From Zygaena filipendulae (lineage: Eukaryota > Arthropoda > Insecta > Lepidoptera > Zygaenidae): a DNA stretch of 64,000 nucleotides. A program made the position numbers and the translations under genes. Shown piece after piece: positions 56,994 to 64,000 of the stretch. The notes below the pieces were generated by a model. The model was not told the DNA's origin, did no database searches, and saw only the letters and a program-made list of their open reading frames with translations. The stretch covers positions 7,834,501-7,898,500 of the forward strand of contig OU015669.1 in the NCBI GenBank assembly GCA_907165275.2. Reading direction: 5' to 3'. Each line of letters opens with the position of its first letter. Within the stretch, counting starts at the first letter, position 1.

Positions 56994-57349
56994 ACTAGGT
57001 GTTCCCCGCGGTTTCACCCGCGGTAATTTACCCTATGTCCTCGTGTACCCCTAAAAACATGCATGCAAAATTTCATGATGATCGGTTGAGCCGTTAAGGC
57101 GTGAAAGCGTAACAAACAAACAAACTCAATTTCGCATTTATCGTATTAGTAAGGAAGTAAGGTTAATAGCTTTTCTCCGTGGTTCTACCCGCGTAATTTC
57201 AGAGTTCCCTCGGGAATTCCGGAATAAAACTACCCTATGTGCTTTTCTGTACGTCTGATAACATGACTGTATGCGAAATTAATGATTACCAGTATGAAGG
57301 TGTGAACGCGTACCAAACAAACAAACCAACTTACATTCACATTTATAAT
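56994..57349 (-). mobile_element. Two Lep1-like copies, head to tail
   Basis: The first (56994-57155) runs from ACTAGGTGTTCCCCGCGG to CGCATTTATCGTATTAGTAA and lacks the GAATTCCCGCGGG core. The second (57166-57349) has GAGTTCCCTCGGGAATTCC and ends TTCACATTTATAATAAG. Confidence 0.8.
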
Positions 57350-57892
57350 AAGTTACTTCCATAAAAAGGGATGTTTTATTCGTTACTCTCCATTATATTT
57401 TTTTTATAAAAATAAAGAGAATAAGATGATCTTTTCATGCTTGCAAATCAGCTGTCTTCACTCTTCAGCCTCATCACTGTGGTTGACGTCACTAGTTGCA
57501 GATTAGGGTCAAATACTTGTCATTCGTTTTTGATATGTATTAGATGCGCTTTCTTTTTGACGCTTCGCAAATGCGATTTGAAATGGAACTAGTATATTCG
57601 GAAAAAGTCCGAGTAGCGGTTTTGTCTGCGACCTTTGGATTTTTTTACTATTATGTATATATTATAAGCGGACTACAGTTGGTAGTTATGTGCTTTTTTG
57701 ATAAGCAGTTTTTTGTTCTGACCCTAGTGACTTTTATGATATTTTAAGTGTTATCGGCTTTTAGGGCCAGATGGGTGCACTTCTAGAGTTGGAAATTATG
57801 TGACATAACTACTTGGTATGTAACACTGTGGAGGTGGCATTTAGAAGTTTGTTTTCATCGAACAAAAAAAGCGTTTCTGTTTATTATTACAA

Positions 57893-58046
57893 CTAGACCA
57901 TACCGAATACCGATTACCATTACCGATTACCATTAGATTTTGCATACACATTGTCAGGGTTACATAAAAAGACGTAGGGTACTTTTTATCCCGGAATTCC
58001 CGCGGGAACTCCGAAATTACCGCGGGTGAAACCGCGGGGGATAGTT
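57893..58046 (+). mobile_element. Lep1-like Helitron, 5'-altered
   Basis: A triplet of ACCGATTACCATT units (57910-57940) replaces the 5' half, followed by the intact CCCGCGGGAACTCCG core and GTGAAACCGCGGGGGATAG. Confidence 0.7.
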
Positions 58047-58605
58047 ATTTGAAATAAAATCAGTCTAGTTTTTATTTTTCGCCTTGAACGATGACGAAAT
58101 AAATGATTTAGAAATAATTGAGCTTCATAACCCGTTTTCCATTCATATGACTTTAAAGTATTTAATTTTATTTGTATACCTATATATTTATCTTTATTTT
58201 AAATTATAACCTATTTCTGTATCGATAGGAAATTGATAATTACCTAGACAATTGTACAATATTGTAATACCAAAAACCTAAAAAAAATAACAAAATATTT
58301 TGACGGAGAACATAGGTAAAATGCGTGGTAAAAGTCGTCCAACTACCTATTTGCCTACCTATTTCGTCACGATTATCTTGTTTCAAGAAGTCTTTAAAAT
58401 TTTAAACGCGTTTAAGGTATTGATAATATTTGCATACAGCCCGTAGGTATAATAAACACTTGTCAGTTAAAACTTATAATGACTTCATAGGTGTAGCGTG
58501 ACTTGAATAAATTATATTTAAAAGGTACTTGTTGTTTAAAATACTTTGCACTTTTACATGCTATTGATGATTAAGACAACATTTTTTTTAATATGGCCGA
58601 CCTTG

Positions 58606-58794
58606 CTAGCTGTACCCCGCGGTTTAATCATCGTTAATTTCGCAGTTCCCGTAAGAATTCCGGGACAAAAAGTACCCTATGTCCTTCTCTGTACTCCTGG
58701 CAACGTATATATATAAAGTTTCATGGTGACCGGTTGAGCCGTTAGGGCGTGAAACCAACAAACAAACTCACTTTCAGATTTATAATAGTGAGGA
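58606..58794 (-). mobile_element. Lep1-like Helitron, complete
   Basis: CTAGCTGTACCCCGCGG to TTCAGATTTATAATAGTGAG. Confidence 0.85.
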
Positions 58795-59304
58795 TTTTTA
58801 GGTCTAAATATGTGTAACGACGGAATGAAGCTGAAACATTGTTATAAAATATAAGATGTCGTTATTATTTTTATTGCCATCGTATGGTACAAATTTTGGT
58901 TACAAATTTATGTTACCGAAACCAATAAAAAATATGTCCGTTTTGTTAATTTTTAATGCGTGGCTGAACAAAGTGCTCAAAGTGATATTCAATTACGTTT
59001 TTATGTTTGCGAACTGGCAACACAGTTCCCAGTATTGGATTTTGATTTAGTGCCTCGTTTAGCATGTAGTTAAGGTTTAACTGCATCCACAGTTTCGGGA
59101 CTCAATGCATTTTGTACCAGAAAAAAGAATATTATGTATATTGCTGCACTGCCACTAACTTTTGGCGGTGTGGAATTAAATTTCATATACAAATTTTGAT
59201 AAATTTTTTTTAAGTACTAAATGGATAAACGAGAGAGATACTAAAGGAACTTAGTCTTGTCTCAAATATGTAAAAAAAACATTAAATTTACCCACAAAAA
59301 AACC

Positions 59305-59456
59305 TCATTAAGCGCGCAAGTTGCCGTCGCGCTGCCTTATCATACCTACTCAAATGAAAGGGGATGAAACGGGGGTTGAATAACCATTCGACGCCCCTTT
59401 ATGTCGTATTGCCGCTAACGCGCTGAAAAATCAAATGTATAAGGTCATTCTCTCGC
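59305..59456 (+). repeat. AAGCRCGCAAGTTGCCG repeat, longer copy
   Basis: TTAAGCGCGCAAGTTGCCG and a GGGGATGAAACGGGGGTTGA middle, then TTGCCGCTAACGCGCTG and AAGGTCATTC. Related to 7565-7670. Confidence 0.5.
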
Positions 59457-59543
59457 ACAAACCTTCGTTTTTGTTTAAGGTTTTCTCCGAGTTTTTCCGA
59501 GTTTTCTCCGAGAGTTTCTATCAGTGTTTTCGTTTATATTTAT

Positions 59544-59745
59544 TACTAGCTGTTCCCCGCGGTTTCACCCGCGTTATTTCGGAGTTCCCGCGAGAATTCC
59601 GGGACAAAATGTGCCCTATGTCCTTTTCTGTAATCCTGATAATATATGTGCAAAATTTCATGATGATATCGGTTGAGCCGTTAAGGCGTGAATGCGTAAC
59701 AGACAGACGGACAGAGTTATTTTCGCATTTATAATATTGGTAGGG
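59544..59745 (-). mobile_element. Lep1-like Helitron, complete
   Basis: ACTAGCTGTTCCCCGCGG through TTCCCGCGAGAATTCCGGG to TTCGCATTTATAATATTGG. Confidence 0.88.
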
Positions 59746-59932
59746 ATTTTTAGTTAGATGTAAACATACATTATCGTATCTTATACATCGTGTATATATA
59801 ATTACCAAAGAAATTGTAATTGACTGTACCACATTTCTCTTCAGTTTAATAAAATAAAATAAAAAACAGGAGATGAAAGAAACATGTAAAAACGTCGCCT
59901 TTTATTACAAAAACTCACTAACGACAGATAAT

Positions 59933-60250
59933 GGGCATGTTGACTATTTTTTTTAGTCCGTCTTGTAGATTATTAAAAAATATTGGACACGTATTTTTTT
60001 CTTTTTTTACGTAATCAAAAAATCACGGCGATATATTGAGTTGAAATTTCGCGTGACGTCACTATTCTGACAGTTTGTATGGCGGTTTTAGCGGTTAGTA
60101 ACGTCATGACCCCCTCACCCTAAACTTTAATGTGCTTTATCTCTGTATATTTTAATTTATTTGAAAAAGCAAAAAATACGTGTCTATTGTTTTTTAATTT
60201 TCTAAAAGACGGACTAATTAAAACTTTGATTTTCAAAAGTTGTCAACATC
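59933..60250 (-). mobile_element. CRE-bearing TIR MITE (copy c)
   Basis: GGGCATGTTGACTA starts it and GTTGTCAACATC ends it. TGACGTCA is intact at 60054-60061; the second site is mutated to TAACGTCA. It is inverted relative to copy d, 1.3 kb away. Confidence 0.82.
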
Positions 60251-60960
60251 TAGGCCAATATTCTGGCCAACAAATTTTTACCTACTCAGTTTACAAAAAC
60301 TAGTTGACAATATGAACAAATACGACGTAAGTGTATTAAATATAAATGAAAATCGCGTCGGAATCCCTTGTGTACGTAGTTTAAAAATAACTAAGCACAT
60401 AAACGTGTAGACATAGATAGTGACTTTGTTTTATACCTACTATTCAGAGAATATTTATTAGGAATATTATGTACATAGGGAGTGTGAGTTCATGCCGTTA
60501 CGTTGCATCTTTAGTGACGTCACGCAACATCTGTTACAAACTCATGTAACTCATTTCCTCGCCTCAGCGCCATTGGTCTCACGTATTCGTACAATTTTAA
60601 CTGCTTAAACATGCACCAATTGCCACATTTTATTTCAGTGACTAACAAAATACTGTGCCATGCCGAAAACCCGCGGCTCTGCGCCTTGTGTTTGGGTACA
60701 TCGTCCTCACACACTTCCCTATTTTAAACTTAAATTGCCATATCAAAAATTCCATAATTAAATTTTTTATTAAAAAGTTAACTAACTATTTATAGAGTTA
60801 GTAGCAGTTTTTGCTAATAAAGCTTTATCGAAATTTATTCTGTGCTATTTCAGTTCGTTTAATATTATTTCTTGTTTATTAACCACAAATTTATTTATTC
60901 TAATTACTACATATCTGTAAACACACTGTAAAATTATTTTGGTGTACAATAAAGTGTATT

Positions 60961-61020
60961 CTATTCTATTCTATTCTATTCTATTCTATTCTATTCTATT
61001 CTATTCTATTCTATTCTATT
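60961..61020 (+). repeat. (CTATT)12 microsatellite on a LINE 3' end
   Basis: Twelve exact CTATT units follow TGTACAATAAAGTGTATT, which looks like a LINE 3' untranslated end (from about 60905). The array probably grew from the element's own tail. A short relative with a few units is at 31917-31945. Confidence 0.85.
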
Positions 61021-61491
61021 TAAATAAGTAACTATCTTCTTCTGTGGTTTATCTTCTAGCTTTTTCAAATTAAGTTGCAATATATTTAAAAAAATAAACA
61101 AGAGCAACAACTATTCATTGTTCATATGCTGGATTAGCTATTATATAGTAAACGTAACTTATATTTTGTATTCAATTTACTATCTAACATACACGTATGT
61201 ACGTTAACATGACAAAAGTACACGACAATAGCGACGTTTTGGCATTACCAACGTGTGGCCACAATATGGCTGCATGTGACGTCACTCTATTCATCCAACC
61301 GCTTATTGAGTTCGCTCCCAACAGGACGACCCAGTCCGGGTGTCCATGTTTTGTATAGTTGTTTGTATAGTTCATCGCTTAAGCGTTAACTTCGTAAAAT
61401 CGGTTTTTGGCTGACGTCTCCTAACTATCAACTATCTACCTGATTTTCAGTTTCATATGTCAAAAAATAGTTTTCCAGATTTCGTGTTTAG

Positions 61492-61518
61492 CTCAGAAGA
61501 ATAAGTTATTCTTCTGAG
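61492..61518. repeat. Perfect 13-bp inverted repeat
   Basis: CTCAGAAGAATAA and TTATTCTTCTGAG around a single G, itself flanked on both sides by TGTTTAG-type sequence. Function unknown. Confidence 0.7.
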
Positions 61519-61573
61519 GTGTTTAGCAAGTGAGTTGGTTATAAAAGTTAAAGTAGCTTTTATAGTTATAATA

Positions 61574-61896
61574 GGGATGTTGACTACTATTGAAAATCAA
61601 AATTCGAATTAGTCCGTCAGTTAGAAAATAAAAAAACAATAGACACGTATTTTTTGCTTTTTTAAATAAATTAAAATATACAGAGATAAAGCGCATTAAA
61701 GTTTAGGATGAGGAGGTCGTGACGTCACTAACCACAAAACAGCCATACAAACTGTCAGAATAGTGACGTCACGCGAAATTTCAACTCAATATATCGCCGT
61801 TATTTTTTGATTACGTAAAAAAAGAAAAAATACGTGTCCAATATTTTTTAATAATCTACAAGACGGACTAAAAAATAAAAATTAGTCAACATGCCC
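61574..61896 (+). mobile_element. CRE-bearing TIR MITE (copy d)
   Basis: GGGATGTTGACTA to TTAGTCAACATGCCC. Two TGACGTCA sites at 61720-61727 and 61764-61771. By eye about 95 percent identical to copy a at 19193-19517 and in the same orientation. Confidence 0.87.
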
Positions 61897-61909
61897 ATTA
61901 TGTACATTA

Positions 61910-61985
61910 GCTGTTTCCCCAGTAATTTAATCCGCGTCAATTTTGAGATCCTCTCAGTGATCTCTTTATATCGGAATTAAATATT
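61910..61985 (-). mobile_element. Degenerate Lep1-like 3' remnant
   Basis: TTAGCTGTTTCCCCAG, then ATCCGCGTCAATTTTGAG. Only weak similarity. Confidence 0.35.
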
Positions 61986-62384
61986 GTTAACTGTTGCAAC
62001 ACCTAAATTACTTGTATTTTTCTTTTTTTTTTTAAACTTAGAGATTCCATACCTTCCTGCCACTGAGACATTTTTTGTGGTTAATGGCAGTTAAATTTTA
62101 CCCTGTAAGAGAGATGAAAAGGGAAAATACAGTATTGAAAATAGTTTTGAAGTTAGTCATGGAAATCAATATTTGAATATATATTTTCGAAATAGGAAAG
62201 ATTTTTTTTTGCAATTAGATAAACCAAAAAACTATTTAAATAAGGAAACACTCCTTTTTAGGATGAAAAGGATCGGACCTGCGTAATTCTTACTGCAGTT
62301 GCGTATTATTAGGTAATTCAACACGTTTGTGCGTAAAGAGCATAGTGTTGCTGAATCATTGCAAAAGTTATTTGAAAGAAAAAA

Positions 62385-62660
62385 AGAAAGAAAAGGCATT
62401 TATTTGGACACAGAGACAACACAATTACAATTATTTTATACAAACATGATTTAACAAAAAAAAGTAAATAGTTAAATATATGACAATATTATGACAACAA
62501 AATATGGTGTATGCGTGGTGCGTCCCCACTCCCCATGACCAAAACCGTCACTGCCTCAGCATGTTGCTATGAGTGCGGGCACTCCTAGCGCTGATTTTTA
62601 GTCAGGACCGGAGATTCACAAATATAAGATTATACATATGTCACAATCTACACGCACACA
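62385..62660 (-). mobile_element. LINE 3' untranslated end with (CTTT)n tail
   Basis: On the minus strand the GCGCTAGGAGTGCCCGCAC, AACATGCTGAGGCAGTGACG and TCATGGGGAGTGGGGACGC blocks precede an A/T-rich stretch, an AAATAAATGCC motif and TTTCTTTCTTTTTTTC. This is the usual shape of a lepidopteran LINE end. Confidence 0.6.
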
Positions 62661-63111
62661 TCCCACTGTTTTTTTTTTTGGTATTTGGAAATCTATTTTA
62701 TATTGCTGGATGTAGGTACTATCCCTACGTATTTAGACAAAACTGCTCGTAGGTTCATTATGTAATTTAGTTGGTCCATGACATTTTTCTCAGTGAAGAA
62801 ACCTTGTTTACGTTTATCCACGTTACCTCGTCTTCAGACCTCCCGACAAAAGGTTCCCGGCTCAAGGTATGTGTGCGGGATCTGAATTCCAAATTAACCT
62901 TCGCTCCAACTTAAGGCGCATCATTATATTGTTGTCTTCTGATATATTTCTGTCTACAGCTCTCAGTCTACTTAAAGTTGCCTTGAAATGATTGCCTCTA
63001 ACAATAAGATTTGTATCTCAGTTCTGGTTCAGGTATAATTTACGTGTATTTTGTATTGTATAAACGTCTCATGGACCACCAAGAACACTTTTTAAACATC
63101 GTGAAGGTAGA

Positions 63112-63200
63112 GAATAGACTAACTGGTAGAGAATGCCACTTTGGCATTATGTCCGTCTTTTGTACCCTGTTGAGCAATAAGCTTAAATAAATAAATAAGA
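63112..63200 (+). mobile_element. LINE 3' end with (AAAT)n tail
   Basis: ACTGGTAGAGAATGCCACTT, GGCATTATGTCCGTCTTTTG and GAGCAATAAGCTTAAATAAA. Related to 34305-34397. Confidence 0.6.
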
Positions 63201-64000
63201 CTGCCTTTTTCTCTGTCCTTTCCGTTTATCAGTCCTATGTCTAGTTTAATACTTCTAGAATCCAGGGCAATAGAGTACCATGTTTGGATTTGAATTTATA
63301 TTTATTAAAGAATTCGGCCGTTCTTTATTTAAAATAGGTAGAGGGTTTTTTGGTAATACTTCAGCATTTGAACATGACAACAACCAAGAAACTTTTTGCT
63401 CGTATTATTTTTGGACGTTGCAAAAACACTGTCGGTAAATATGTAGTAAAAATAATATTTTTCAAACAGCCTTATAATGGCTAAGAAAATTAATCAAAGG
63501 TTTTGGTGTTTTTTTTTTCTCTAGAAAACAATCATTTTTCAGCCAGTGGCATCGGTGTGAAGGGACAACGCGCCTTAAGCGCCGCAACGCTCATTTTTTG
63601 TTTTTACTATTCTATGTATTAGAATATTTAGGAGCAATAAAGTCGGACGACAACCGGCGCACGCGCTTCCAAACGGCCTTTTATCTGACGCGTGGTATTT
63701 TTGATATCTTGTTGTTATACTAAGAACCTCTTTTAGATAAAGATAAGCTTTACTATAAAGCATTTCAATGCTTATCTTTGTACTAAGTGTTGCTTGTGGG
63801 TTCGCTTTGTTGAATGTTTGAGATTCCTTCGGGAATCTCATCTATTTGCCAAGATAAAAATTACATAAGTATTCAAAAGTTTACTACATAAGTAAAATAA
63901 TTCGTGTAATTTCTGTGGAAATATCACTTGTATTCAAACACGAATGAGAAACATGTCATATCATGCCATCCTTCCTTTTCTAAATTCAGACTTTTAGTAG
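63201..64000. other. Unassigned right edge
   Basis: CATTTTTCAG at about 63541 is followed by a frame of 25-odd codons to a TAG and an AATAAA at about 63637, but there is no independent support for an exon. Otherwise nothing recognised. Confidence 0.3.

Larger units (their letters stand above)
60251..61573. other. DNA between two inverted MITE copies
   Basis: It holds two further TGACGTCA sites outside the MITEs (near 60515 and 61276), a small plus-strand ORF from 60660 (about 33 codons, not recognised), and the LINE end with (CTATT)12. Confidence 0.45.

Noticed and set aside
59090..59200. Open phase-1 frame after CATCCACAG
   Set aside because: About 33 codons are open but there is no plausible donor, and the sequence is AT-rich; kept only as a note.
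60520..60714. 64-codon minus-strand ORF and THAP-like start on the plus strand
   Set aside because: The plus-strand MPKTRGSAPCVW looked briefly like a C2CH finger start, but the required Cys/His spacing is missing.
63541..63640. Terminal exon with AATAAA
   Set aside because: An acceptor-like CATTTTTCAG, about 25 open codons and AATAAA occur in order, and phase 1 would fit, but the peptide is short, unlike anything known to me, and such combinations arise by chance.
1..64000. Viral, bacterial or mitochondrial insertions
   Set aside because: No capsid, polymerase, bacterial operon or mitochondrial gene-like stretch was recognised on either strand.

Overview
The window looks like a piece of a lepidopteran (moth or butterfly) nuclear genome. 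Evidence: AT-rich DNA full of TAGGTACCTACC-type strings, about fifty copies or fragments of short elements ending in GCTAG behind a GC-rich CGCGGGTGAAACCGCG stem (the Lep1-like non-autonomous Helitron pattern common in Lepidoptera), tRNA-derived SINEs, LINE 3' ends with AAAT, ATT, CTTT or CTATT tails, and very little coding sequence. Species cannot be named from this sequence.

Only one host gene is supported, and only partly. At about 23.14-23.76 kb there is a CpG-rich, promoter-like stretch with two TCAGT initiator-type motifs, a leader with several upstream ATGs, and a short first coding exon ending in a strong donor (23760/23761, GTAAGT). The ATG at 23717 has a good start context. Its frame leaves the exon in phase 2 and continues without a stop into a candidate 53-nt exon at 53295-53347, which has its own acceptor and donor. 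An overlapping frame from the ATG at 23676 leaves in phase 1 and would instead join a Cys/His-rich ORF at 41976-42142 that follows a TTTTCAG acceptor. One or both may be real. I could not identify the protein. If the 53 kb exon is right, 23.8-53.3 kb is one intron of about 29.5 kb and the gene continues past the right edge.

The rest is mobile-element sediment. 1-23 kb: a TIR element (496-910), Lep1-like copies, a SINE, two copies of a ~200-bp repeat, two of three PIF/Harbinger-like MITEs, an interspersed repeat with an internal 273-bp duplication, a 363-bp near-perfect palindrome (16323-16685), a pair of exact 73-bp direct repeats (17889-18290), and a MITE carrying paired TGACGTCA palindromes. 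24-53 kb: further Lep1-like copies, the third Harbinger-like MITE, a second SINE, candidate hairpins, a MITE inserted into an inverted copy of its own family (48867-49348), and a 5'-truncated LINE with an intact reverse-transcriptase C-terminal half flanked by an exact 12-bp target duplication (51682-52848). 53-64 kb: more Lep1-like copies, two inverted MITE copies 1.3 kb apart, a (CTATT)12 array and LINE 3' ends.

No tRNA, rRNA, CRISPR, bacterial or viral gene could be supported. Element boundaries were read by eye, and family names for repeats rest on recalled end motifs, not on a database search.
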